From Microbacterium trichothecenolyticum (GTDB taxonomy: Bacteria; Actinomycetota; Actinomycetes; Actinomycetales; Microbacteriaceae): a stretch of DNA of 64,000 nucleotides. The translations under genes and the position numbers were made by a program. Location: positions 2,728,001-2,792,000 of the forward strand of contig NZ_JAUTBF010000001.1 in the NCBI RefSeq assembly GCF_030818955.1, in the 5' to 3' direction. Positions 53,115 through 61,745 of this stretch are shown piece after piece (the stretch's first letter is position 1; every line of letters begins with the position of its first letter). The notes under the pieces were generated by a model. That model saw only the letters and a list, made by a program, of their open reading frames with translations. It was not told the origin of the DNA and did not search any database.

Positions 53115-54182
53115 ATGTCTCCACTGAGCTCTCTCCCGCGGGTCGCCGCGGTCACCCTCGCCGCCGCCCTGATCGCCGGGGGTGCCGTCAGCGCATCCCC
53201 CGCCCTGGCCGCGACCGATGACGTGACCTGGACCGTGCGCACCGCCTCGAACTCCCTCGGCGCCGAGCGGACGAACTACAGCTACACGCTCAACCCGGGG
53301 GCGCATCTCGACGATGCCCTGGTCATCGCCAACCGCGGCACCGAGAACCTCGAGCTCGACGTGTACGCATCCGACGGCTACACGACCTCGACCGGCGCCC
53401 TCGACCTGCGCGTCGCCGGCGAGCAGTCGGTCGGCGTGGGCGCCTGGGTCACCGTGCCGCAGCGCCACGTCCGCGTCGCCGCGGGCCAGAGCGTCGAGGT
53501 GCCGTTCGCCGTCGACGTGCCGCAGAACGCCACCCCCGGCGACTACGCGGGCGGGGTCGTGACCTCGCTGACGGTGGCCGATGCCAGCGCCAACGTCAAC
53601 GTGGACCGGCGCCTCGGCATCCGCACCGCTATCCGGGTCGGAGGAGACCTCGCACCCGCCCTCGCCGTCGACGACCTGCGCGTGGACTGGGACGGCGGCG
53701 TCATCCCCTTCCTCGTGGGCGACGCCACCGTGCACTACCGACTGCACAACGCCGGCAACGTCGCACTCAGTGCCGAGGAGTCCGACGCCGTGAGCGGGCC
53801 GTTCGACCTCGCGCGTGTCGACGCCGACCCGACCGAGGCGGCTCCCACGCTGCTGCCGGGCGAGTCCTGGCAGCGCGACGTCCGGGTGCCGGCGGTGGCG
53901 GCGATGGGCGTGCTCGTCGCCTCGGTCGCCGCGACCCCCGTCGTCACCGATGCCGCCGGCACCATCACGACGCTCGACCCCGTCGCAGCCTCCGCGCTCG
54001 GGTGGGCCGTTCCGTGGCCGTTGCTGCTGCTGGTGGTGCTCGCCGTGGCCGCCGCCGTCTTCGGTCCCCGGCTGCTGCGCGAGCGTGGCCGTCGCCGCCG
54101 GGAGGCCGAGGACGCACGCGTCGCCGCTGCCGTGGAGCGCACGCTGGCGGAGCAGGGACGCGAACGCGAGCTCGTCGACTGA
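53115..54182 (+). CDS. DUF916-like (WxL-interacting type) membrane-anchored protein
   Basis: 355 residues. Signal peptide (to about 34), an immunoglobulin-like beta domain (WTVRTASNSLGAERTNYSYTLNPG, DDALVIANRGTENLELDVYASDG; split motifs) and a second beta domain, then one transmembrane helix (WPLLLLVVLAVAAAVFG) and a basic, charged cytoplasmic tail. The layout is that of DUF916/WxLIP partners, which bind peptidoglycan and WxL proteins in Firmicutes. It directly follows the phosphoesterase with the WxL-like tail. Confidence 0.7.
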   Translation: MSPLSSLPRVAAVTLAAALIAGGAVSASPALAATDDVTWTVRTASNSLGAERTNYSYTLNPGAHLDDALVIANRGTENLELDVYASDGYTTSTGALDLRVAGEQSVGVGAWVTVPQRHVRVAAGQSVEVPFAVDVPQNATPGDYAGGVVTSLTVADASANVNVDRRLGIRTAIRVGGDLAPALAVDDLRVDWDGGVIPFLVGDATVHYRLHNAGNVALSAEESDAVSGPFDLARVDADPTEAAPTLLPGESWQRDVRVPAVAAMGVLVASVAATPVVTDAAGTITTLDPVAASALGWAVPWPLLLLVVLAVAAAVFGPRLLRERGRRRREAEDARVAAAVERTLAEQGRERELVD

Positions 54183-54264
54183 TTCGGCATCGAGCTTCCC
54201 CCGGAGGCGCACAGGCGGCGAGGAATAGACTGGAGACATCCATTCCGCCTCTCCGGGACGCTCC

Positions 54265-54897
54265 GTGACCACTCGCTCCTCCGTGCCGTCGTTCGACCTG
54301 CGCCACGTGCAGCTCGCGCGCGCTCTCTTCGCGGCGCTCGCCGCCGTCATGGTGACGTTCTCATCCGATCACTCCGCGCCTCTCGGACTCGGCGTGTTCA
54401 GCGGCTTCGCCCTCGCGACCGGGCTCGTGCTCGGGCTCTCGGCGTGGCTGGTCTTCCCCCGCACCGAGCGCGCGACGCCGGTTCTGCTGGCCGTGGTCTC
54501 GGTGCTGGCGGGGCTTGCGAGCAGTGTGCCGGCGTGGCGCACGACCGGCTTCTTCTTCGGCGTCGTGGTCTCGTGGGCGCTGCTGTCCGGAGTGATCGAA
54601 CTCATCGGCGCCCTGCGCGATCGTCGAGCCGGCCGTACCGAAGGCGTGCGCGACGGGGTGCTCGTCGGCATCCTCGGCATCGTCCTCGGTCTCGTGCTGC
54701 TGCTGCCGATCCAGCAGTACGCGCTCGATTACAGCATCGCCGGGGCGGGCTCGTTCACGCTCACCGGGATCACCATCGCCGTGGGACTGTTCGGCGGATA
54801 CGCGGCGGTCGTCGCCGTGTTCCTCGCGATCGCGGGCTTCTCGCCCCGCCGCCCCGAATCCGTTCCGGCCGTACCCTCCGAGGAGGCCGCGTCATGA
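54265..54897 (+). CDS. Multi-pass membrane protein, unknown function
   Basis: 210 residues from GTG 54265, with about six transmembrane helices and a conserved-looking GVIELIGALRDRRAG loop reminiscent of HdeD/DUF308-like proteins. The C-terminal tail is polar (PRRPESVPAVPSEEAAS). Overlaps the next gene by 4 bp. No enzymatic motif. Probably housekeeping in this lineage. Confidence 0.7.
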   Translation: MTTRSSVPSFDLRHVQLARALFAALAAVMVTFSSDHSAPLGLGVFSGFALATGLVLGLSAWLVFPRTERATPVLLAVVSVLAGLASSVPAWRTTGFFFGVVVSWALLSGVIELIGALRDRRAGRTEGVRDGVLVGILGIVLGLVLLLPIQQYALDYSIAGAGSFTLTGITIAVGLFGGYAAVVAVFLAIAGFSPRRPESVPAVPSEEAAS

Positions 54898-55289
54898 CCG
54901 ACAAGCCCACCACCCGTAAAGACCTGATGAAGCCGATCCAGCTGCTGGGGCTCGCGTTCGTCGCCGCGCTGTTCGCCGGGTTCGTCACGCTCATGTCGAT
55001 GGGGTTCTTCCAGACCCGGCCCGCCGACGAGATCCAGCGTGCGCTCGTCGTGGCCGCGGTGGCGGCGGGAGCGACGTTCATCGTCGTTCTCGTCAGCGTC
55101 GCCCTGATGCTCCTCGTCGTCGACCCCTCGAAGGTCACCGCGACCGTCGACCGGCCGCTGCTCCTGCCCCAAGATGCTCCGGATGCCGACGCCCCCGCCG
55201 CCGCGGCAGAGTCCGGCGATCCGTCGACGACGGCGGAATCCGACCGTTCCAGCGACCCCGACGACGGCCCCGCCGCGCCGAAGCCCTGA
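54894..55289 (+). CDS. Two-helix membrane protein, unknown function
   Basis: 131 residues. Two transmembrane helices (LLGLAFVAALFAGFVTLM and ATFIVVLVSVALMLLVV) with a cytoplasmic loop, then an acidic, proline/serine-rich tail of 45 residues. Coupled to the preceding membrane protein by ATGA. Type common in actinobacteria as a conserved hypothetical. Confidence 0.7.
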   Translation: MTDKPTTRKDLMKPIQLLGLAFVAALFAGFVTLMSMGFFQTRPADEIQRALVVAAVAAGATFIVVLVSVALMLLVVDPSKVTATVDRPLLLPQDAPDADAPAAAAESGDPSTTAESDRSSDPDDGPAAPKP

Positions 55290-55535
55290 CGCCACGGCAT
55301 CCCGTCCGGCGTACGCGTGGGGACGCCGGGGTCGGGAGCCGGGGTCGGCGCGTTCTCGTGCCCTGGCGTCTGTGCGTGCTGGTGTCTGTGCGTGCTGGCG
55401 GGAGGATCTGGGGTGAGCGAAGGACGTGCCGGGAGTTCTCACCTCCCGTCGCTGCATCTCCTCCGCTGGTCACCGGTCAGCCGACCGTGAGGGGCCGGGC
55501 GTGCCAGGTGCAGGTCTGGCGCTCAGGTCTGCCGC

Positions 55536-56576
55536 TCAGCTCCGCCGCGGGTCGATCATCGTCATGCCGGCCGGCGAGGCGGCATCCATCCCCGGGAGCA
55601 GAGCCGCCGCCTCGCCGAGGCCGACCACCCGTTCGATGAGGTCCTGCGGTCGCAGCGCTCCGCTCTCGATGAGCGACAGCATCTCGGGGTAGTCCACCGC
55701 GGCCATGCCGTGGCTGCCGAGCAGGTCGAGCTCCCAGGCGATCACGCGCGCCATGGGCATGGCGCTCATGCCGTCGGGGGTGGGAAGCAGGCCGATCTGC
55801 ACGTGGCGACCGCGGCGTCGAAGGCTCAGGATGCCATCGCGCGCCGTCTGCGCGCTGCCCACCGCGTCGACCGACACGTGACTGCCGCCGCCGGTGAGCT
55901 CGTGCACGGCGGCGGCGATGTCGGAGCCGTCGGCGAGGAGCGTGTGCTCGGCGCCGAGACGTCGGGCGATGTCGAGGGCGGCGGGGGTGCGGTCCACGGC
56001 GATGACGCGCGCGCCGAGGGCCGCGCCGATCATGACGGCGCTCAGGCCCACGCCCCCGGCGCCGACGACCGTGACCCACTCGCCAGCTTTCACGCGGGCA
56101 CGGCCGGTGAGGGCGCGGTAGGCGGTGGCGAAGCGGCATCCGAGGGCGGCCGCTGCCTCGAACGAGACGCTCTCGGGGATGCGGACGACGTTCGTGTCGG
56201 CGGCGTGCAGCACCACCCGCTCGGCGAACGAGCCCCACTGCGTGAAGCCGGGCTGCTGCTGGTCGGGGCAGACCTGTGCGTCGCTGCTCAGGCACCATTC
56301 GCAGGCGCCGCACCCCATGACGAAGGGCACGGTCACGCGCTCGCCCACCGCCCAGCGCTGCACGGCCGTGCCCACCTCGACGATCACGCCCGCCAACTCG
56401 TGTCCGGGAACGTGGGGGAGGGCGATGTCGTCGTGGCCCACCCACGCGTGCCAGTCGCTCTTGCACAGGCCGGTGGCGAACACCTCGACGACCACGCCGT
56501 CGGCGGGAGCACGCGGCGCCTCGACGTCACGCACCTCGGGCGACTCGGCCAGGGCGTCCATGATCATTGCGCGCAT
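55536..56576 (-). CDS. Zinc-dependent alcohol dehydrogenase (MDR family)
   Basis: 346 residues. Medium-chain dehydrogenase: catalytic zinc ligands in GLCKSDWHAW (Cys) and PHVPGHELAG (His), structural zinc cysteines CGACEWCLSSDAQVC, and the Rossmann glycine motif GAGGVGLSAV. NAD(P)H-linked oxidation of an alcohol or polyol; the substrate is not inferable. ATG 56576 is used; ATG 56585 in frame is an alternative. The 246 bp to the left contain only a tandem 15-bp repeat (55368-55398) and a small hairpin near 55430-55448. Confidence 0.88.
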   Translation of the reverse strand: MRAMIMDALAESPEVRDVEAPRAPADGVVVEVFATGLCKSDWHAWVGHDDIALPHVPGHELAGVIVEVGTAVQRWAVGERVTVPFVMGCGACEWCLSSDAQVCPDQQQPGFTQWGSFAERVVLHAADTNVVRIPESVSFEAAAALGCRFATAYRALTGRARVKAGEWVTVVGAGGVGLSAVMIGAALGARVIAVDRTPAALDIARRLGAEHTLLADGSDIAAAVHELTGGGSHVSVDAVGSAQTARDGILSLRRRGRHVQIGLLPTPDGMSAMPMARVIAWELDLLGSHGMAAVDYPEMLSLIESGALRPQDLIERVVGLGEAAALLPGMDAASPAGMTMIDPRRS

Positions 56577-56650
56577 GGCATCCATTCTCGTCTGCGGCGA
56601 CGACCTGCCCGCCGCCCGCCTCCCGCTAGAAGTCGGCCGCCCCATCCTGG

Positions 56651-56716
56651 CTGTTGAGTGTCCAAGACACGCCGCTGGCGCGCGGGCTCACGCGGCGTGT
56701 CCTGGACACTCAACAG
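56651..56716. repeat. Palindromic intergenic repeat, copy 3
   Basis: Arms 56651-56675 and 56692-56716 (GTTGAGTGTCCAAGACACG in the left arm), with one mismatch near the arm centre. Together with copy 4 it fills most of the 281-bp gap between purB and the alcohol dehydrogenase. Confidence 0.8.
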
Positions 56717-56768
56717 GGGCGCAAGGTGCTGAAGCGTCGGGGGTGCGCGCCGGGCGACGCGCCGGGAG

Positions 56769-56830
56769 GTCGAGTGTCCAAGACACGCCGCTGGCGCACA
56801 GGCCCCAGCGGCGTGTCTTGGACACTCGAC
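56769..56830. repeat. Palindromic intergenic repeat, copy 4
   Basis: Perfect 24-nt arms (56769-56792, 56807-56830) around a 14-nt loop, left arm GTCGAGTGTCCAAGACACG. It lies 28 bp 3' of the purB stop. Confidence 0.85.
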
Positions 56831-56857
56831 AGGGGGTGGCACCGCGCCACCCCACGC

Positions 56858-58237
56858 CTACAGCGAGTCGACCACCCGCGACGCGAGCCCGGCGTAGGCC
56901 GCGGGCGTCAGAGCGAGCAGGCGTTCCTTTGCGGCATCCCCGATGTCGAGGCCGCGCACGAACTCCGCCAACTCGGGGGCACCGACGCGGCGGCCCCGCG
57001 TGAGGTCCTTCAGCAGGGCGTAGGGGTCGGTGATCTGCGAGCGGCCGGCGGCGATCTCGGCGCGCACCACGGTCTGGATGGCCTCGGCGAGCACCTCCCA
57101 GTTCACGTCGAGGTCGGCCAGCAGCACGTCTTCGGCCAGGGAGATCTCGGTCAGGCCCCGCTGCAGGTTGTCGAGCGCGAGCAGCGAGTGGCCGAAGGCG
57201 ACGCCGATGTTGCGCTGCGTCGTGGAGTCGGTGAGGTCGCGCTGCAGGCGGCTGGTGACGAGGGTGGATGCCAGGGTGCTGAACAGCCCGCCCGCGATCT
57301 CGAGGTTCGCCTCGGCGTTCTCGAAACGGATCGGGTTGATCTTGTGCGGCATGGTCGACGAGCCGGTGGCGCCGGCGACGGGGATCTGCGTGAAGTACCC
57401 GAGCGAGATGTAGGTCCAGATGTCGGTGGCGAGGTTGTGCAGGATGCCGCCCGCGTGGCGCGCGCGGTCGTACAGCTCCACCTGCCAGTCGTGCGACTCG
57501 ATCTGGGTCGTGACCGCGTTGAAGCCCAGGCCCAGCGACTCGATGAACTCCCGCGTCAGCGACGGCCAGTCGACGTCGGGCTCGGCGGCGACGTGCGCCG
57601 ACCAGGTGCCGGTCGCGCCCGAGAACTTCGCGAGGTACTCCCCGGCATCCAGTTGACGGATGACGCGCTCGAGGCGCCACGCGAAGACACCGATCTCCTT
57701 GCCCATCGTCGTGGGGGTGGCGGGCTGGCCGTGGGTGCGCGAGAGCATCGCGGCGTCGCGGTGCTGCACGGCGAGCTCGGCCAGGGCGGCCGTCACCGCA
57801 CGGAGCTTCGGCAGCCATACGCGCTCGACCGCGCGCTTGACGGTGAGGGCGTAGGCGGTGGAGTTGATGTCTTCGCTCGTGCACGCGAAGTGCGTCAGCT
57901 CGGCGAGGGCGGTGAGGCCCAGGGCGTCGAGACGGTCGCGCACGAGGTACTCGACGGCCTTGACGTCGTGACGTGTGACGGCCTCTTTGGCGGCGAGCCA
58001 CGCGATCTCGTCGGCGCCGAAGTCCTTGTACAGTGCGCGCAGCTTCGCGCGGTCGGCGTCGGACACCGGCGACGTGCCGAACAGCGAGCGGTCGGTCAGT
58101 GCGAGCAGCCACTCGACCTCGACCTCGACGCGAGCGCGGTTCAGGCCCGCCTCCGACAGGTAGTCGCCGATCTCGGCGACGGTCGCGAAGTAGCGACCGT
58201 CGAGCGGGCTGAGGGGCTGCGGAGGCAGAGAGGACAC
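56858..58237 (-). CDS. purB: Adenylosuccinate lyase
   Basis: 459 residues. Fumarase/aspartase superfamily signature GSSTMPHKINP at residues 292-302 carries the catalytic serine loop; LSRTHGQPATPTTMGKE holds the catalytic histidine region. Splits SAICAR and adenylosuccinate in purine synthesis. Residue start MSSLPPQPLSPLDGRYF is typical of bacterial PurB. Downstream of the phosphatase gene with a 27-bp gap, so they may be co-transcribed. Confidence 0.93.
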   Translation of the reverse strand: MSSLPPQPLSPLDGRYFATVAEIGDYLSEAGLNRARVEVEVEWLLALTDRSLFGTSPVSDADRAKLRALYKDFGADEIAWLAAKEAVTRHDVKAVEYLVRDRLDALGLTALAELTHFACTSEDINSTAYALTVKRAVERVWLPKLRAVTAALAELAVQHRDAAMLSRTHGQPATPTTMGKEIGVFAWRLERVIRQLDAGEYLAKFSGATGTWSAHVAAEPDVDWPSLTREFIESLGLGFNAVTTQIESHDWQVELYDRARHAGGILHNLATDIWTYISLGYFTQIPVAGATGSSTMPHKINPIRFENAEANLEIAGGLFSTLASTLVTSRLQRDLTDSTTQRNIGVAFGHSLLALDNLQRGLTEISLAEDVLLADLDVNWEVLAEAIQTVVRAEIAAGRSQITDPYALLKDLTRGRRVGAPELAEFVRGLDIGDAAKERLLALTPAAYAGLASRVVDSL

Positions 58238-58264
58238 GGGTCTCCCGGGGGTCGCGCGAAAAGG

Positions 58265-58771
58265 TCAGCCCGCGGAGCGGATGGCGGGCTCGAGCTGCCG
58301 GAACAGAGCGCGGCTGGCGCGTTCGATCATACCGAGCACCTCGTCGAACATCGGGGGGCCGGCGTAGTACGGGTCGGGAACGTCGAGGGTCTCGGCATCC
58401 GGAAGGAACGACTGCAGCAGGGCGATCTTGTCGGCGTCGTCGTCGCTGCGCGCCCACCCGCGCAGCACGCGCTCGTGACTGCGGTCCAGCGCGACGACGA
58501 GGTCGTTGCGGGCGAAGTCGACGACGGAGAACTGCCGGGCGCGGTGCGCGGCGCCGTCGTATCCGAGGCGCTCGAGGGCGGCGAGGGTGCGGTGGTCGGC
58601 CCGCTCGCCGACGTGCCAGTCGCCCGTGCCGGCCGAGCTCGACGCCACGTGCGCTCCGAGACCCGCGTCATCGGCGAGACGGCGGAAGACCACATCGGCC
58701 ATCGGCGACCGGCAGATGTTGCCGCTGCAGACGAAGACGACGCGGAAGGGAGCGTCGGCACTCGCGGTCAT
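58265..58771 (-). CDS. Low-molecular-weight protein tyrosine phosphatase
   Basis: 168 residues. The P-loop VCSGNICRSPMA includes nucleophile C15 and R21, and the general-acid loop is VPDPYYAG (Asp-Pro). Dephosphorylates protein tyrosine phosphates, often linked to exopolysaccharide control or stress. Length is standard. Convergent with nothing nearby; next gene leftward is purB. Confidence 0.92.
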   Translation of the reverse strand: MTASADAPFRVVFVCSGNICRSPMADVVFRRLADDAGLGAHVASSSAGTGDWHVGERADHRTLAALERLGYDGAAHRARQFSVVDFARNDLVVALDRSHERVLRGWARSDDDADKIALLQSFLPDAETLDVPDPYYAGPPMFDEVLGMIERASRALFRQLEPAIRSAG

Positions 58772-58805
58772 CCCCCCATCATGGCGGGGAAGCGCCTGCC
58801 GCGCA

Positions 58806-59210
58806 TCAGCGGTGTGCGCGTTCTTCCCGGCGCCGGCGGAGCAGTCCCCCCAGCACGGCGTTGATGACGCCGATGAGCAGGGCCGCGACCACGGTCAGCC
58901 AGAACTCCCCCGTGCGCAGACCCCAGTCCCCGTTCTGCGTGACGGCGGCGGTGAGCCACAGCAGGAACCCGTTGATGATGAGGGAAATGAGCCCGAGGGT
59001 GAGGATGTAGAGGGGGATCGCGACGATCTTCACCACGGTGCCGACGATGGCGTTGACGAGCGCGAAGATCAGACCCACCAGCAGCAGGGTCAGCAGCACT
59101 TGCAGCCCCTCGCCGGGGGCGAAGGGGATGAGTCGCACCTGCAGAGCCGGCAGCAGCGTGACGATCCAGATGGCGAAGGCGTTGACGGCGACGCGGACGA
59201 CGAAGCGCAT
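58806..59210 (-). CDS. PF04020-type phage-holin-family-4/superfamily membrane protein
   Basis: 134 residues with four transmembrane helices and the pattern GLIFALVNAIVGTVVKIVAIPLYILTLGLISLIINGFLLW split across two helices, which is typical of the widespread PF04020 family. Despite the label, not a phage lysis gene here. Unknown physiological role. Ends 34 bp before the phosphatase start. Confidence 0.8.
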   Translation of the reverse strand: MRFVVRVAVNAFAIWIVTLLPALQVRLIPFAPGEGLQVLLTLLLVGLIFALVNAIVGTVVKIVAIPLYILTLGLISLIINGFLLWLTAAVTQNGDWGLRTGEFWLTVVAALLIGVINAVLGGLLRRRREERAHR

Positions 59211-59301
59211 GCGTCCACCCTGGCACGCAGCCGGTGGCCGTGGGGCTCGCACCGCGAATCGGCTCTGACATCGACGGGCCCCGCGCGGTTAGGCTCGCGG
59301 G

Positions 59302-60378
59302 GTGAGTGAAGAGCCGACCCTGCCCCGTATCCGCCCCGAGATCGCCGCGCTGCCGGCGTATCGCCAGGGTCGGCAGGCCAGCGCCGACGCCTTCAAGCTG
59401 TCGAGCAACGAAAACCCCAACGAACCGCTCCCCGGTGTCATCGAGGCCGTCGCCGCCGCCGGCGCCTTCAACCGCTACCCGGATGCCACGGCCGCACGGC
59501 TGCGAGAACGCCTCGGCGCGCGCTACGGCCTCTCACCCGAGGAGGTCCACATCGGCGCGGGGAGCGTCTCGGTGCTGGCCCAGCTGCTGCTCGCGACGTC
59601 GGGACCCGGCGACGAGGTCGTGTACGCGTGGCGATCGTTCGAGGCGTACCCCTCGCTCGTCGCCGTGACCGGTGCGACGAGCGTGCAGGTGCCGCTGACG
59701 GCCGATGCCCGTCACGACCTTCCCGCGATGGCCGCCGCGGTCACCGACCGCACCCGGGTCGTCATCGTGTGCAGCCCCAACAACCCGACCGGCCCCACGG
59801 TGGGATACGACGAGTTCGTCGCGCTCGTCGATGCGGTACCGAGCGACGTGTTGATCGTGCTCGACGAGGCATACGCCGAGTTCGTCACCGACCCGGCTGC
59901 GGTCGAGGGCGGCCGCGTGCGCGCGGTGCTCGAGCGCCCCAACGTCGTGGTGCTCCGCACGTTCTCGAAGGCGTACGGTCTCGCGGGTCTTCGCGTCGGC
60001 TACGCGGTGGGTCACACTCACGTGCTGGATGCCGCCCGCAGCACCGCCATTCCGCTCTCGGTCACGGCGGCGGCGGAGGCCGCGGCGCTGGCGAGCCTGG
60101 ATGCCGAGAGCGAACTGCTGCACCGCGTCTCGGTGATCGCCGCGCGGCGTGATCGCCTCGTCGAGCGCCTGCGTGAGGTCGGGTGGGACGTTCCCGACGC
60201 GCAGGGCAACTTCGTCTGGCTCGCCGCCGGGGAGCGCACGCTCGAGATCGCCGCGGCATTCGAGGAGGCGGGACTCATCGTCCGCCCATTCGCGGGTGAC
60301 GGCATCCGGATCTCGATCGGCGAAGAGGAGTCGCTCGACCGCGTCGTCGAGGTGGCCCGGGCGGTCGCCCCGCGCTGA
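59302..60378 (+). CDS. hisC: Histidinol-phosphate/aromatic aminotransferase
   Basis: 358 residues from GTG 59302, class II PLP aminotransferase. Features: [11 protein letters not shown] near the start, [14 protein letters not shown], and [15 protein letters not shown] with Schiff-base K223. Converts imidazole acetol phosphate and glutamate to histidinol phosphate; close relatives act on aromatic amino acids (PatA/AroAT), and no other his gene is adjacent, so that is possible here. Confidence 0.85.
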   Translation: MSEEPTLPRIRPEIAALPAYRQGRQASADAFKLSSNENPNEPLPGVIEAVAAAGAFNRYPDATAARLRERLGARYGLSPEEVHIGAGSVSVLAQLLLATSGPGDEVVYAWRSFEAYPSLVAVTGATSVQVPLTADARHDLPAMAAAVTDRTRVVIVCSPNNPTGPTVGYDEFVALVDAVPSDVLIVLDEAYAEFVTDPAAVEGGRVRAVLERPNVVVLRTFSKAYGLAGLRVGYAVGHTHVLDAARSTAIPLSVTAAAEAAALASLDAESELLHRVSVIAARRDRLVERLREVGWDVPDAQGNFVWLAAGERTLEIAAAFEEAGLIVRPFAGDGIRISIGEEESLDRVVEVARAVAPR

Positions 60379-60404
60379 CGCCGCGTTCCCCTCTTCGCTG
60401 CTTC

Positions 60405-60486
60405 CTCTCCGTTGACTTCCTCTCCGTTGACTTCGGCGTTATGTACGCGCGGGACGCTTCCTCGCGTACATTTCCCCGAAGTCAAC
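60405..60486. repeat. Direct and inverted repeats in the hisC-pdhA gap
   Basis: CTCTCCGTTGACTTC is repeated in tandem (60405-60419, 60420-60434). Overlapping it, 60426-60449 and 60463-60486 form a 24-nt inverted repeat with a 4-base mismatch in the middle, sharing GTTGACTTCGG outer and ATGTACGCG inner parts. Potential operator or mobile palindrome; the rest of this 236-bp gap shows no gene. Confidence 0.6.
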
Positions 60487-60614
60487 TTCACGCGGCGCGG
60501 CGCGTGCGCGAGAGCACGCCACGCGGCGGGGTTGTTGAACATCGACGCCGAATCGCGGCATCCGTTGTGCACCTCATGCGGTCCGGCGCATGGGCTGCGC
60601 GTTAGCGTGGGTTC

Positions 60615-61745
60615 ATGACCCCGCTCGACGACCCCGCTCTCGTGCGCGTTCTGGCAGCCGACGGCACGCTGGCCCCCACGCCCGCCGCCGAGCGCTACCT
60701 GCCGCTCATCGACGCCCTCACCGACGCCGAGCTCGAGACGTTCTACCGCGACATGGTCTCGATCCGCGCGTTCGACGTGCAGGCAACCAACCTCCAGCGC
60801 CAGGGCCAGCTGGCCCTGTGGCCGCCGTCGTTCGGCCAGGAGGCGGCCCAGGTCGGCTCGGCCCGCGCGGCCCGCGCGCAGGACCACATCTTCCCCTCGT
60901 ACCGCGAGCACGTGGTCACCCGCATCCGCGGCGTGGATCCGCTCGACATCATCCGCCTCATGCGCGGGCTCACGCACGGCGGGTGGGACCCGACCGACCC
61001 GAAGAACGGCAACACGCACATCTACACGCTCGTGCTCGGCGCGCAGACGCTGCACGCCACGGGCCTCGGCATGGGACTCGTCTTCGACGGCAAGTGCGGC
61101 ACGGGCGACCCCGAGCGCGACGAGGCCGTCATCGTCTACTACGGCGACGGTGCGTCCAGCCAGGGCGACGTGCACGAGGCCATGGTCTTCGCCGCGAGCT
61201 TCCAGACCCCCGAGGTGTTCTTCCTGCAGAACAACCAGTGGGCCATCTCCGTCCCCGTCGCCACGCAATCGCGCTCGCCGCTGTACAAGCGGGGTGAGGG
61301 CTATGGCATCCCGAGCACCCAGGTCGACGGCAATGACGTTCTCGCCAGCTACGCCGTGTCGAAGCTCGCCCTCGACGAGGCCCGTGCCGGTGGCGGCCCC
61401 CGCGCGATCGAGGCGATGACCTACCGCATGGGGGCGCACACCACGAGCGACGACCCCACCAAGTACCGCACCTCCGACGAGGAGAAGGCGTGGGCCGGGC
61501 GCGACCCGATCGCCCGCATGCGCGCGTTCCTCGAGGCCCGCGGCGCCTCGCGGCAGTTCTTCGACGACGCGGATGCCGAGGGCGCCGCGCTCGCCGACGA
61601 CGTGCGCGTGCGCACGAACGAGCTGGGCTCGATCCCGCGCGCGCACATGTTCGAGAGCGTGTACTCCGAGGCGCATGCGCTGATCCAGGAGGAGCAGCGC
61701 TGGCTCGACGACTACGAGGCGTCGATGGAAGGGGGCGCCGAGTGA
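60615..61745 (+). CDS. pdhA: 2-oxoacid dehydrogenase E1 component, alpha subunit
   Basis: 376 residues. Thiamine diphosphate-binding motif GDGASSQGDVHEA ... LQNNQWA is complete, and the alpha-subunit loop RMGAHTTSDDPTKYR precedes the C-terminal helices. Part of a pyruvate or branched-chain 2-oxoacid dehydrogenase complex; the substrate range cannot be fixed from sequence. First gene of a three-gene operon with the beta subunit (GTGA overlap) and E2. Confidence 0.9.
   Translation: MTPLDDPALVRVLAADGTLAPTPAAERYLPLIDALTDAELETFYRDMVSIRAFDVQATNLQRQGQLALWPPSFGQEAAQVGSARAARAQDHIFPSYREHVVTRIRGVDPLDIIRLMRGLTHGGWDPTDPKNGNTHIYTLVLGAQTLHATGLGMGLVFDGKCGTGDPERDEAVIVYYGDGASSQGDVHEAMVFAASFQTPEVFFLQNNQWAISVPVATQSRSPLYKRGEGYGIPSTQVDGNDVLASYAVSKLALDEARAGGGPRAIEAMTYRMGAHTTSDDPTKYRTSDEEKAWAGRDPIARMRAFLEARGASRQFFDDADAEGAALADDVRVRTNELGSIPRAHMFESVYSEAHALIQEEQRWLDDYEASMEGGAE

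Noticed and set aside
55368..55398. Tandem GTCTGTGCGTGCTGG pair in the gap before the alcohol dehydrogenase
   Set aside because: Only two 15-bp units with no structure or promoter link; probably a chance short duplication.
58806..59210. Prophage lysis holin
   Set aside because: The PF04020 family carries the holin label by similarity only; it is a common chromosomal actinobacterial membrane protein and no phage genes are near.
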